Origin: Grimontia sedimenti
GTDB taxonomy: Bacteria > Pseudomonadota > Gammaproteobacteria > Enterobacterales > Vibrionaceae
NCBI RefSeq assembly: GCF_011045095.1
Contig: NZ_JAALDL010000004.1
Span: 1 to 64,000, forward strand
Length of the DNA: 64,000 bases
Reading direction: 5' to 3'
The position numbers were made by a program, and so were the translations under genes. This document shows, in pieces, positions 34,953-45,440 of the stretch. Every line of letters starts with the position of its first letter. The stretch's first letter is position 1. Under the pieces are notes generated by a model, which was not told the DNA's origin, ran no database searches, and saw nothing but the letters and a program-made list of their open reading frames with translations.

Positions 34953-36539
34953 ATGGGAGTAGCGGCTATTAACACAGGGTCGATTCATACGTTTCAGTCC
35001 CGATCCGGTGCGCGAAAGTTTCCACGCATCGAGTTTCCGGCACAAATCGAAATCGATGGTGTTCTATACCCCACTAAGGAATGGAGTGTGGGTGGTTTCT
35101 CTATTGCCGACGAAAAATATCCTGGGAAAAAAGGTGACAAACACCACGGACACCTTTGCTTCGAGCTACCAGTAGGGCGATTTTCCACGCCTGTTCAATT
35201 CGAAGTCATGCGTGCCAGCGAAAGCGGTTATGCCATGGGTTGCCAGTTCTACTCGCTTAACTCCGGTCACCAGAAAACGCTGCAGTCTATCGTAGATACC
35301 TACCTCACTGGTGAAACGATTTCACTGGAAAGTGTCACCTCTTACGGCGTTAAAGCACAGCTGCACGAAGAAGAAGTGAAGCGCATGCAGCAAAACTGGT
35401 GGCGTTTCGCACTCGTTGCCTTAATTTCAGTCGCGATCATTACCGTTGCCGCCTTGATGGTACAGTCCCGTATTCTCAACATCACCTCACAGCATGCTGC
35501 TGTGAGCCAACCTGTGCTCTCCCAACGAAGCTATAACAACGGTGTATTAAACCTCTCAGATTTCAAACCAGGCCAACAAGTCAAAGAAGGTGACCTGTTG
35601 TTCTCCGTTTTTACCGAGGAAGGCACGGACTTGCTCGCCAAAGACAAACAAGAGCTGGACAAGGTCAACAGTAAGATTAACTACTTACAAACCGTGCTTC
35701 GTCAGAGTAAGGAGTCGGTGGCTCGTTACAACTCCCAACTTTTCAAAGAGCTTCAGCTTCTCTCTGAGAAAAAGGATTTATTGACAGAAGAGCTCCAAAC
35801 CCGTGAGAAAATCTTAAGGCTGTATGATACTGGCTTCCGAAAAGGCAGTGTTGATTCCGTCACGCGCGAGTTGGAGCGTGTTGAAACTTTCGAAATCAAA
35901 AGGGATCTTCTTTCACTCGACGCTGAAATCGAAGCTATCGAAAGCCAATTAGATCAAATTTTGCTTGGTGTTCCACCCAAAGAAGCGCAAATCAGTGGTA
36001 AATCCCCGTTTGAAGCGCAAAGTCAGCTCGACATATTGATCGCTGAAAAAGACAAGCTTCTTGAGGAAATCGAACGACTGAAAACCCGCGGGTTGGCCTA
36101 TGCCCCCTGCGACTGTTACATCGTTGCCATTAACGCCCGTGACGGCCAAATCGTACAAACGGGTACCTCTGTCTTTGAGCTGTCGCCATCACCCAGCCCA
36201 GACCGAGGTCAACGCTCGATTCTGGCATTGATGCCACTCGAAAAAGCAGAACTGCTCAAAATCGGTATGGAAGTGGAGTACAAGCTTGCCAGTAACGACA
36301 CAAAGCAAATCGGCACAATAGAGCATGTGCAGTTCTACAGCGCCGCCAATGCGGATATCTATAACGAAGAAGGCGAATCATTGAGCGGCCTGCCAAAAAC
36401 GTTACCAAGGCTTAATCAATATACGCTGATCAAAGTTGTGCCACAGCAAGGTGCCGAGACGACCATAGTGAATGAGCCCGCCACTGTGATTGCAACAGTG
36501 AGTTGGAAAGATGTCTTCAAACACTGGTTCAACCTATGA
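34953..36539 (+). CDS. Alg44-like PilZ/HlyD membrane protein for exopolysaccharide synthesis
   Basis: The protein has 528 residues. The N-terminal PilZ domain (about 18-120) has the c-di-GMP motif pair R21-KFP-R25 and EWSVGG (43-48, Glu in place of the usual Asp/Asn). One membrane helix follows (about 149-170), then a periplasmic HlyD-like adaptor: barrel-sandwich halves around a long coiled coil (about 225-330) and a C-terminal beta-rich region. This is the layout of Alg44, the c-di-GMP-activated co-polymerase of alginate synthase. AGGAGG four bases from the ATG at 34953 sets the start. Its stop overlaps the ATG of the Alg8-like gene, as expected for partner subunits. The polymer need not be alginate: no algD, algG, algK or algE homologue is nearby. 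Confidence 0.85.
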   Translation: MGVAAINTGSIHTFQSRSGARKFPRIEFPAQIEIDGVLYPTKEWSVGGFSIADEKYPGKKGDKHHGHLCFELPVGRFSTPVQFEVMRASESGYAMGCQFYSLNSGHQKTLQSIVDTYLTGETISLESVTSYGVKAQLHEEEVKRMQQNWWRFALVALISVAIITVAALMVQSRILNITSQHAAVSQPVLSQRSYNNGVLNLSDFKPGQQVKEGDLLFSVFTEEGTDLLAKDKQELDKVNSKINYLQTVLRQSKESVARYNSQLFKELQLLSEKKDLLTEELQTREKILRLYDTGFRKGSVDSVTRELERVETFEIKRDLLSLDAEIEAIESQLDQILLGVPPKEAQISGKSPFEAQSQLDILIAEKDKLLEEIERLKTRGLAYAPCDCYIVAINARDGQIVQTGTSVFELSPSPSPDRGQRSILALMPLEKAELLKIGMEVEYKLASNDTKQIGTIEHVQFYSAANADIYNEEGESLSGLPKTLPRLNQYTLIKVVPQQGAETTIVNEPATVIATVSWKDVFKHWFNL

Positions 36540-38043
36540 ATATCGATCGCCTTTTCATCAAGAACTTCCACCGCCAGGATCCTCGGCATATCACTATCCT
36601 TTGGTGGCTGTTCTTTGCGACCCTGCTTCTGGGGCTTTGGGGGTTGTATATCATCCTGCCTGATGTCCCCGTTCAGGAAGAGGTAGTTTACACGCTTGGC
36701 TTTATCGGATTGTGGCGCTATGGCTGGAAATCCATTCACCTACTCCGTGGGCTCTATTACCAATATGTTCGTTATCCGGTGATTTCCAGCTTGGCGGAGA
36801 TGACACATAAACCGAGCGAGATATTGGTGGTGATCCCCTGCTACCGTACAACGCCGGAGATCAGCGCCCCCGTATTCAAAGCCTTGATTGATGAGATTGG
36901 AAACTTTGGCGTTGCATGCCGCGCGGTTGCTTGTGTCACCGACGAAGCCGATATCGGTATCATTGAATCCCAATTCGACAAACTCAAACAACGGGTTCCT
37001 GTCACTCTGTTCATTATCGATCAGGACGGCACTGGCAAGCGTAACACCATGGCAGATGCACTGACTCTGCTGGCGGAAGACCGCCCCGTTTCCAAAGACA
37101 GCGTGTTGATCCTGATGGATGGGGATACTGTGGTCCCTGAAGGTATGTTGGCAAAAGTCTCAGGTTTTTGATGCGCTATCACGATCTTGGCGCGGTGACG
37201 ACGCATAATAAACCCATCGTGAAAGGCAGTTCCCTCACCCGACAATGGTATCGTCAGCGCATGGCACAACGCCATTTCTATATGAGCTCACTCAGCCTGA
37301 CCTATCGTGTTTTGGTACTAACAGGCCGCTTTTCAGCATTTCGCGCCTCCATGGCGCTGTCTCCCGACTTTATCGAAAGCTTGCGCTATGACCACGTTAA
37401 ACACTGGCGTTACGGCAAAATCCGTATGTTAACCGGGGACGATAAAAGCACCTGGTTTTATGTGCTCAAGGAGCGCTGGAAAATGCTCTACATTCCAGAC
37501 ATGGCGGTAACTTGCCTGGAAGATGCTCCTTCAGGCAGTTTCTTGGGCACCAGTATCTCACTGATGACCCGTTGGTACGGCAATATGCTCCGCAGTAATA
37601 TCCGTGCTATCCAACTCGGTCCACGCAAAGCTGGCCTGTTTTTGTGGCTCTGTCTGTTAGACCAACGGATCAGCATGTGGACGACCCTGATTGGCCCATC
37701 ACTGGCGATATTTGTTGCAGCACTCATTGGGCCCAAGGTTGTCATTGCCTATCTGTTCTGGGTGGCTGCTACGCGAAGTTTAAATGTGATGCTGATTTCG
37801 GTGCAGTCAGGGCAATTTCACCCCATCTTTGTGGTGTTACTATGGTATGAGCAAATGGTAGGTTCTCTGGTGAAGGTGTACCTGTTCTTTCACCCAAACG
37901 TACAACGCTGGACACGACAAGGCATTGCCGGGAAAGTGGAAGACCACTCGATGTCTCAAGAGATCAAAAAGTGGCTTCCACATTTGGAAACCACCGCAGC
38001 ATTTAGCGCACTACTGATTTTCGTGATGCTGCTTTACGGATGA
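36536..38043 (+). pseudogene. Alg8-like processive glycosyltransferase (GT2), frameshifted
   Basis: With one base restored the product would have about 502 residues. It has N-terminal membrane helices (about 20-60, ILWWLFFATLLLGLWGLYIIL), a GT2 catalytic domain (VVIPCYRTTPEIS, FIIDQDGTGKRNTMADAL, LMDGDTVVPEGML with DGD), the GAVTTHN acceptor region, MAQRHFYMSSLSL and LTGRFSAFRAS motifs shared with Alg8, and C-terminal membrane helices. Near 37165 the run GGTTTTTGATG stops translation; a sixth T would give GFLMRYHDLGAVTTHN and join the second frame starting near 37168. It should polymerise a nucleotide sugar and export the chain under control of the PilZ partner. Loss would abolish this polysaccharide, unless the missing T is a base-calling error. 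Confidence 0.83.
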
Positions 38044-38357
38044 CAGCGATACGCTTTAGCCAGAAAAGTGACCGATGTAGAGAAAGGTTTTGGCGCATAC
38101 AGTAGAACAGTATCCGCTTCCAGCAGCATCGCTTTGTTACGCAATTCATTGACCGCGCCCTGAGTCAGTACCCCATCTTCAATCAACCAATAGTCATACC
38201 AATGCCCCTGAGAACCGACAACGACGCCTTTGTCTTCACAATGCAGCATTTCTAATGCATCGCCCCACAAGACGGTAATTTTTTCGCTACCCGGATCCGG
38301 TGTGGCCACACACCCCGTCAACAGCATCGCCCCTAATAATGTTGCCCACTTATTCAT
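38034..38357 (-). CDS. DUF4156-family lipoprotein
   Basis: The 107-residue protein has a lipoprotein signal (MNKWATLLGAMLLTGC, Cys16) and a DUF4156 domain with CEDKGVVVGSQGHWYDYW and NELRNKAMLLEADTVLLY, as in E. coli YjeI. The function is unknown. The ATG at 38357 is chosen because a signal peptide begins there; the longer frame upstream runs through a half copy of the palindromic repeat. It converges on the Alg8-like gene and overlaps its end by 10 bases. Confidence 0.8.
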   Translation of the reverse strand: MNKWATLLGAMLLTGCVATPDPGSEKITVLWGDALEMLHCEDKGVVVGSQGHWYDYWLIEDGVLTQGAVNELRNKAMLLEADTVLLYAPKPFSTSVTFLAKAYRCHP

Positions 38358-38360
38358 TTT

Positions 38361-38390
38361 ATCTTCATAGAGTTGGGTTGTTTGGGTATA
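38361..38390. repeat. Half copy of the TATACCCAAAC palindromic repeat
   Basis: ATCTTCA (38361-38367) and GGTTGTTTGGGTATA (38376-38390) match one arm of the repeat, split by an eight-base insertion. It sits directly upstream of the DUF4156 start, where it could contribute to the promoter or leader. Confidence 0.6.
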
Positions 38391-38500
38391 TGAGTATATC
38401 GGCAATCTGAGCGCTTAACGAGCCACTTCCTCCTCTTCAATGTCGCTTCATATGCATCAAAACACACTTGTTCTCATCGCAATCTCGCCCTAGAATAATA

Positions 38501-38516
38501 CTGTACATATGCACAG
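38501..38516. promoter_or_regulatory. LexA box (SOS operator) of imuA-imuB-dnaE2
   Basis: CTGTACATATGCACAG is a perfect CTGT-N8-ACAG LexA site, 12 bases from the imuA ATG. It predicts repression by LexA and induction on DNA damage. Confidence 0.93.
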
Positions 38517-38527
38517 TATTGCTAATT

Positions 38528-39235
38528 ATGCTTGATAACATTCTCGCCCTGCATTCAGGGATCTGGACGGCTAACCGTCTCTATCAACCCAAAGCGCACT
38601 GCCGCCCCAGCGGCCATACTGTGCTTGATGAAAAGCTGGATGGCGGCTGGCCGGAATCCGGCGTGGTTGAACTGCAATTGCCCTGTTTCGGCATTGGTGA
38701 ATTACGTCTGATCCTGCCAGCAGTCGTGACGGCTTTGAAAGACAGTGAACTGACCGTGTTCGCCGCGCCACCCGGAGAACTCAACCCCATTGCCCTGTGT
38801 CAGGCAGGATTGGATTTAGAAAAGGTGATCATTCTGGATGCGTCTGTTTCATCAAGCTTATGGTGCGTTGAACAAGCTTTGAAAAGTGGCTGCTGTCGCT
38901 CTGCCGTACTCTGGGGGGAAGCACTTTCCGTGACTCAGGCCAGACGCCTTCAACTCGCTGCGACCGAAAATGACTGCCTGCTGTTTATGATGACCCACCA
39001 AAAAAGTGTTCAGGGTTTGCCAGTAAGCTGCCGCCTGTCTGCCATTCCTGATGAAGAAGGATTGAACCTGACTGTGATTAAGCGCCGAGGCCTTCCCGTT
39101 CAACCTTTTCATGTGCCATTAGCGCCTGTTTTTCATACCTTCTCACTGGCCGAACAAGCAGAACCGCATGAAACCATCACACTGTCATCTCTCCAGTTGG
39201 CAGACACCTCTAACGTGGTGCCATTGTTCCGATGA
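38528..39235 (+). CDS. imuA: ImuA (SulA/RecA-like mutasome protein)
   Basis: The 235-residue protein has the RecA/SulA-like core of ImuA: LDEKLDGGWPESGVVELQLP near residue 40, followed by a degenerate nucleotide-binding fold with ILDASVSSSLWCVEQALKSG and CLLFMMTHQKS. ImuA works with ImuB and DnaE2 in damage-induced translesion synthesis and mutagenesis. The ATG at 38528 is preferred over an upstream in-frame start because the LexA box occupies the region between. Its stop overlaps the imuB start (ATGA). Confidence 0.88.
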   Translation: MLDNILALHSGIWTANRLYQPKAHCRPSGHTVLDEKLDGGWPESGVVELQLPCFGIGELRLILPAVVTALKDSELTVFAAPPGELNPIALCQAGLDLEKVIILDASVSSSLWCVEQALKSGCCRSAVLWGEALSVTQARRLQLAATENDCLLFMMTHQKSVQGLPVSCRLSAIPDEEGLNLTVIKRRGLPVQPFHVPLAPVFHTFSLAEQAEPHETITLSSLQLADTSNVVPLFR

Positions 39236-40638
39236 TCCTCTGGTTGTATCTGCATTTCCCCACCTTGCTGCTCGACACCCTTATCCGCGATAACAGGGTG
39301 GAAACACCACTGATTGTGCTTTCCCGCACGACAGGTCATGTTTATCAGGCCAACGCACAGGCACGGGAATATGGCATTCTAACGGGTAACGATCTTGGCA
39401 CCGCCAGCGCGTTGTGTCATGGCTTAGACGTCGCTGACTATGATGAACAGGCCGAAACCGACCGTCTATTGCAACTGGCTTCCCTGTTGTATCAGGTCAA
39501 CGCTGACATCATCCCTTATGCACCGGACGGGCTTTTGATGAAAGTCACTCCGATGCTCAAGCTTTACGGTTCGCTGGACAACTACTGGCAATCACTGCTG
39601 CCTGTCCTCAGTGGCGAGCAGGTGCAATATCACTTCGCGCTTAGCCCTTATCCAGAAGCGGCACGCTGGCTTGCACGCGCAAAGGCAGACTGTGGTTACC
39701 TGACACCGGAAATGACAGAACAGGCACTCGCTGCGCTTGCTGTGCGAGAACTGGGATTCACGGAGAAGCATGTTGTTCAGCTGGAACGCATGGGAATCCG
39801 ACACGCCAAGCAATTGCTGGCGTTACCGGTGGATTCACTCGGTCAACGTTTTGGTAAACCGCTGACAGCCCACCTGCGCTCCCTGACCCAGAAAAGCCTG
39901 GCCTTGCCTGCGAGCTTCACACCGCCCGAGCACTTCTACCAGTCACTGGAGCTTTTGCATGACATTTCCAATAGCCAGACGCTTTGCTTTCCACTTCAGC
40001 GCATGCTCAAAGAAATGGAGAAGTTCCTGCACGTTAGGGAGGCGGTCACGCCCGCCATTACCATCGTGCTGACACAGCGAGAGCAAGATGACAAAGTCTT
40101 GGAGATCACTGCAGCAACGCCGGAATCTACCACCAGCCGCTGGATGCCGCTGCTCCAACTTCATCTGGAAAAGCTTAAGCTGGATGCCCCTGTCACCTAC
40201 CTTCGACTGGAAGCCAATACTCTGCTGCCAAGGCAATCCCCCACTCAGGATTTGTTCGCAGGTAAACGTGGACAACTCACGCCGGGAGAACTGATCAGCC
40301 TGATGCAGGCGAAAGCGGGGAAACATGGGGTTTACAGCCTGTCACTGGAGAATGACCACCGCCCAGAGCGTGCCTTCAAACGCCAATTGCCGTTGCAGAA
40401 AAGTACGCAGATCTTGCCTCCCTTCCTGCCGACACGCCCTGCACTGCTTCATGTGTCGCCCCGCCCTCTGCTGTCTCGCCCTGACACACTCACAGGCCCA
40501 GAACGCGTCAGTGGTGGTTGGTGGGATAAATCGCCAATCCAGCGCGATTACTTTGTCGCACGTAATAAACGGGGACAACTTTGCTGGGTATTTCGAACTG
40601 CACAAGGTGAGTGGTTCGAGCATGGCCTTTTTTGTTGA
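39232..40638 (+). CDS. imuB: ImuB, catalytically inactive Y-family polymerase-like protein
   Basis: The 468-residue protein has the Y-family polymerase fold seen in ImuB/Yqj[15 protein letters not shown] at the start where an active enzyme would have catalytic Asp residues, [17 protein letters not shown], the helix-hairpin-helix-like [16 protein letters not shown], and a little-finger region with TCFPL-type LCFPLQRML. Family knowledge says ImuB is an adaptor linking the beta clamp to DnaE2. QKSLALP may be a clamp contact, but this is uncertain. It lies between imuA (overlap) and dnaE2 (23 bases). Confidence 0.9.
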   Translation: MILWLYLHFPTLLLDTLIRDNRVETPLIVLSRTTGHVYQANAQAREYGILTGNDLGTASALCHGLDVADYDEQAETDRLLQLASLLYQVNADIIPYAPDGLLMKVTPMLKLYGSLDNYWQSLLPVLSGEQVQYHFALSPYPEAARWLARAKADCGYLTPEMTEQALAALAVRELGFTEKHVVQLERMGIRHAKQLLALPVDSLGQRFGKPLTAHLRSLTQKSLALPASFTPPEHFYQSLELLHDISNSQTLCFPLQRMLKEMEKFLHVREAVTPAITIVLTQREQDDKVLEITAATPESTTSRWMPLLQLHLEKLKLDAPVTYLRLEANTLLPRQSPTQDLFAGKRGQLTPGELISLMQAKAGKHGVYSLSLENDHRPERAFKRQLPLQKSTQILPPFLPTRPALLHVSPRPLLSRPDTLTGPERVSGGWWDKSPIQRDYFVARNKRGQLCWVFRTAQGEWFEHGLFC

Positions 40639-40661
40639 TCCGCTGTTTGAGATCGCTGCCT

Positions 40662-43600
40662 ATGACAACACCTCCAAATATTCGCCCACAGCCTTTTTCA
40701 GAACTGCACTGTAAAACCAATTACAGCTTCCTGACCGGCGCTTCCCACCCGGAAGAGCTGGTTGTTCGCGCTGCTACTTTGGGATACAACGCACTCGCTA
40801 TTACTGATGAGTGCTCGCTTGCTGGCGTAGTACGTGCTCACACTGCAAATCGCGACCAGAACCTCGGGCTCAAGCTGATCATTGGTTCAGAAATCACCTT
40901 TCAGGATGAAAAACTGGTGCTGCTTTGCCCCAGCCGACAAGCCTATGGCGAGCTGGCCCGCCTTATTACGCAAGCCAGAATGCGCAGTGAAAAGGGGCAT
41001 TATCAGGTATTCAGTGATGATTTCAGCCACATCACCCAGTGTCTCTGCATCTGGCTACCGACACTCAAACATGAAGAAAAAAACAAACCCGAGGATTTTC
41101 AGCACTGGTTGAAGAACACGTTTGAAGAAAGACTGTGGATCGGCGTAGAGCGCCTGCTACTACCCAATGAATCCACGTATCTGGCCATGGTCGAATCGCT
41201 GGCAAAAGCGCACGACCTGCCAATTGTCTGCACCAATGATGTACTGATGCATCACCCCCGCCGTCAGCCTTTACTCGATGTCATCACGGCGATTCGGCTC
41301 GGCAAACCTTTACAACAATGCGGCTTCGATTTGCCAAGAAATGGCGAGCAGGCGCTCAAACCTGTCGAGAAACTGGAAAAGCTCTATCCCGAACGCTGGC
41401 GCAAAGAAACCCAGCGCATTGCGTCGAAATGCACCTTCTGCCTCAGTGAGCTTCGCTATGAATATCCCGCAGAGCTGGTACCTGATGGCTTCACCGCCAG
41501 CAGTTACTTGCGACACTTGGTGGAAGAAGGCATTGGTAAACGCTTCCCGAACGGGATTAAGCCAGAGATCAGCGCAACCATTGATAAAGAGCTGGGGCTG
41601 ATTGCCGAACAGCAGTACGAGTATTTCTTCCTCACCATTTACGACATTGTGCAGTACGCAAAATCACAGGGTATTCTGTATCAAGGCCGTGGCTCAGCCG
41701 CGAACTCTGTGGTGTGCTATTGCCTAGAAATCACCGCGGTTAACCCAGAGAAAATCAATGTCTTGTTCGAGCGCTTTATCTCGAAAGAACGTAACGAGCC
41801 ACCAGACATTGATGTCGACTTCGAGCACGAACGCCGCGAAGAGATCTTCCGCTACATCTACCAGAAGTACGGCCGTCAGCGTGCTGCCATTGCTGCAACA
41901 GTAATTACCTATCGCTTTAAAAGCGCGTTCCGCGATGTGGGCAAAGCGCTGGGGCTCAATGAAACTCAGCTGGATTACTACATCAAAAACCTCAACCACC
42001 GCGACAAAGGGCTGGATAAAGGCGAACAGCTTGAAGCACTGGGTCTGGACACCCAATCACACCTTGGACGCTGGTTGCTGGAATTGGTTGAAGAAATCCG
42101 CGGCTTTCCGCGTCACCTCAGTCAACATGTCGGCGGTTTTATTATTTCCGCAGGTCCGCTGTATGAACTGGTGCCAGTCGAAAATGCCGCCATGGCCGAA
42201 CGCAGCGTCATCCAGTGGGATAAAGATGATTTGGAATCCCTTGGACTGTTGAAAGTGGACATCCTCGCACTCGGCATGTTGAGCGCGATCCGCAAGGCGT
42301 TTGCCATTATCGGCAAGCAGCACCAACGCAGTTTGTCGATTGCTGACATCATTGCCATGGGTGACGACCCTATTGTCTATCAACAACTCCAGAAAGCCGA
42401 TTCTGTCGGCGTGTTTCAGGTCGAATCCCGTGCCCAGATGAGCATGTTGCCGAGGTTGCGCCCTAACTGCTATTACGATCTGGTGATTCAGATTGCGATT
42501 GTGCGCCCCGGTCCGATACAGGGCGACATGGTACACCCTTATCTAAAACGGCGTTGGGGTGAAGAGGAAATTACCTACCCATCAAAAGAGGTCGAATCCG
42601 TTTTATCCCGCACCATGGGCGTGCCGATTTTTCAGGAACAGGTGATCCAACTCGCGATGGTCGCCGCCGGATTCAGTGGTGGTGAAGCCGACCAACTTCG
42701 TCGCGCCATGGCAGTATGGAAGCGCAGCGGTAAGCTCGCTCCTTTCGCGAAAGCTGATTAACGGTATGCAGGCGCGCGGTTATAACATTGAGTTTGCCGA
42801 ACAGATCTTCCGACAGATCCAAGGCTTCGGTGAATACGGTTTTCCGGAATCACACAGCGCTTCGTTTGCGGTATTGGCTTACACCTCCTCCTGGTTAAAA
42901 CACTATTACCCGGTCGCCTTTTACTGCTCGCTGCTCAATAGTCAGCCGATGGGGTTCTATAGCCCTTCGCAGCTGTTGCAGGACGCATCCCGTCATCAGG
43001 TGCAAATCCTTCCTGTCTGCGTCAACCGCAGCCAGTGGGATCACCAACAAGTGATTGTCCAAGGTCAGCCTGCGCTGCAACTTGGCTTGCGGATTGTGAA
43101 AGGCTTATCCGATCTTGGCGCGGAGAAGCTGCTGCGATGTCGTCCCTACAATGGATTCCAACATCTCAACGACATCAGAAAATGCGGATTGAGCCGGGGC
43201 GATTTGGAAGCCCTCGCCAGTGCGAATGCTACCAAAATACTTGCAGATAACCGCTTTTCTGCCCGCTGGCAGATGATGGATGACAGTCATGTTCTACCAC
43301 TATTTTCCAGCGCACAGCCAGACTGCTCTGATGCTAACGCGATTGCCGCACCTTCAGCGGTGGAAGACTTGATTGAAGATTACGCAGCGACAGGCCTAAC
43401 GCTCGGCAAACACCCTATCGCCCTGCTGGATGAGAGCGGCAAACTGGGCAAACATCGGTTAGCCAGTGAGCTCAATACTATCCGTTCAGGTTCAGCAGTC
43501 ACTGTTGCTGGTATAGTCACTGGCAGACAACGCCCAGGGACAGCCAGTGGCGTAACCTTTGTGACCTTGGAAGACCATACTGGCAACATCAATGTGGTGG

Positions 43601-43773
43601 TGTGGCTCGCCACTGCACGGGCACAGAACACACCGTTTGTGTCGGCAAAGATATTAAAAGTAAAAGGAATATTAGAGCGCGAAGGCGATGTGGTGCATGT
43701 GGTGGCTGGACGATTGATTGATATGACTCACACCCTCGACCAGCTACTTGTCCATTCACGGGACTTTCACTGA
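40662..43773 (+). pseudogene. dnaE2: Error-prone DNA polymerase III alpha subunit DnaE2, frameshifted
   Basis: With the frame restored the product would have about 1037 residues, normal for DnaE2. An N-terminal PHP domain ([22 protein letters not shown]) leads to the polymerase core with catalytic Asp residues in [15 protein letters not shown] and the [13 protein letters not shown] motif, then the fingers ([13 protein letters not shown]), and a C-terminal OB-fold (VTVAGIVTGRQRPGTASG). Near 42740-42757 the reading frame changes: [16 protein letters not shown] stops, and [19 protein letters not shown] continues in another frame. The length is off by a net one-base gain or two-base loss; two short homopolymer losses (CC to C, AAAA to AAA) would restore the expected FREKLINGM. 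It is the lesion-bypass polymerase of the imuAB operon and would be non-functional if the sequence is right. Confidence 0.88.
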
Positions 43774-43788
43774 TCATTGAGTGCGAAA

Positions 43789-45146
43789 TTACGAAAAAAC
43801 CTCTTCAACATCAATTACTTTTGAACGGTTAACTGTAATTTTCCAGCGCTGGATAGTAAAACTTCCATCCTGATTTTTCTGCTTAGAAACCAGATTAAAC
43901 TGGTGGCGCTTGTCGATAGACTCACGCGTCACCTGGCCATCACTCAGCGCGTAATAACGCTGCTTGCCACGTGCCATCAGGCGGGAAAATGGACGGAAAT
44001 CGAGTCGCCACACTTCCCGCGTCATATCGTAGCCGCTAAGGAACTTGGTGGTCGACATCTGCGTCACCATTTTTATCTTCACCACCGATTCTTCCCGTTG
44101 ACGCAGTTTGCCTTTGCGCATCTTGCGCACGTCATCAGGGATTTTGTCGAACGGAATGTAGTCCAGCCATTCCAACTGACTGCCGATGCGTTGACCGACG
44201 TCGGATCAGTAAACAGTTTTCGCCATTTTGGACGTCCTTTACGAATAAAGCGCCAGAGCACATCTCGCAGGTCATCTTTAAAGATTTCGCGCATGGCATA
44301 TAAGCCCGCCATCGCCAAAGCAAACGACAGGGTAATTTCACCAAGAAAGCTGCGCATCCGGATAATCGCAACCGTCACGAAGATCATCACCAAGCCCGCT
44401 GCTGCACCTTTGGCAAGCTTGTTGAGGTTTTGCCCCAGAACCACATCTTTTTGGCGAATGGTGACCGGATATTCAATCAGACGGCGCGCCAGGCGCATCT
44501 TGTTCACCATACGCGTCGCATCGGTTTGAGCTTTTGAAGAGTTGTAGTTTTGCTCGATGCGGTATGCTGCCTCAGACTCACAAAACGCCAGAAGCTGCTC
44601 TTTGATCGGCTTAAACGCCGCACTTCTTGGCATATGCGCAATCAACGAAAGAAAACGCTGCTCGGTCAGCCAGGAAAGGTAGTTATCGACGTTGTTGTAA
44701 TACTTGATGAGGCTTTCATCTTTCGGCACATAACGACGCAGACGACGGAGGATCTCCACCGCCATGTCGGTGATCACTTCCAGCTGCTCAACGGCTTCTT
44801 CCTCTTCAACATCTTTAACCGTATCGAAGAACCGGTGCGTGGTTTTCTCCAGCGAAAGCGCGTATTGATACGCGTACAAGCTCAAACTCACGCGGTATTT
44901 GTCGGAAGGCAATTTGTCCCGGCTGGCGAGTCGGGAATGTACAAGCGGTAAATGGTGTTGCGAAGTAAAATAGGTACGGGTATTAGACAGTACCTTGTAA
45001 TAAAATTCATCTTCGCTGAGCACGCTCTTGGAGAAATTCAGCTCCCCAGGAACAAATAGGTAAAATTCGACGTCCTGTCTTTTTATCTCTTCGTTTATCA
45101 GCGCAATCCGTGCGGTTAACCCCTCATCTTTTTCTACAGAGATCAA
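43789..45146 (-). pseudogene. Membrane-associated protein of unknown function, frameshifted
   Basis: With one base restored the protein would have about 452 residues. I do not recognise the family. The first 230 residues are soluble, helical and charged (LPSDKYRVSLSLYAYQYALS, EEEAVEQLEVITDMAVEILR, a WLTEQRFLSLIAHMPRS segment). Two hydrophobic helices follow at about 250-268 (KGAAAGLVMIFVTVAII) and 277-292, then a C-terminal region EWLDYIPFDKIPDDVRKMRK with basic and beta-rich stretches. Near 44196-44205 the frame shifts: LFTDPT should continue VGQRIGSQLEWLDYI, which needs one more base (GG read as G in ACGTCGG on the minus strand). It is monocistronic, between dnaE2 (convergent) and sixA. No function is proposed. 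Confidence 0.7.
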
Positions 45147-45440
45147 TTATGTACTCCAAAACATTCTCTTTTTACGGGTCTTTCCGCGAGCTAGGAAGGA
45201 CACATAGTTTATACCGAAACATTCCGTGTGTGCATGCCTCCGATAGGCTTTATTTCACTGGGTGGATGTAAAAAGACCAACACCGATTAGCTGTGCATTT
45301 TTTAACCAGTACGCAAAGATCATTTCGTTACTTCGATAACTCGGGCTTGCGAGCGGATAAGACCCCGAGAGTTAACTGGGTTATCCACAGAAAAAGTGAA
45401 TAAGTCTCAGTAGTCGGATCCTGACATCGCGTTAAACTGA

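Noticed and set aside
45381-45389. Perfect DnaA box TTATCCACA
   Set aside because: A single copy without further boxes, A+T-rich repeats or origin genes; about half a copy is expected by chance in this window.
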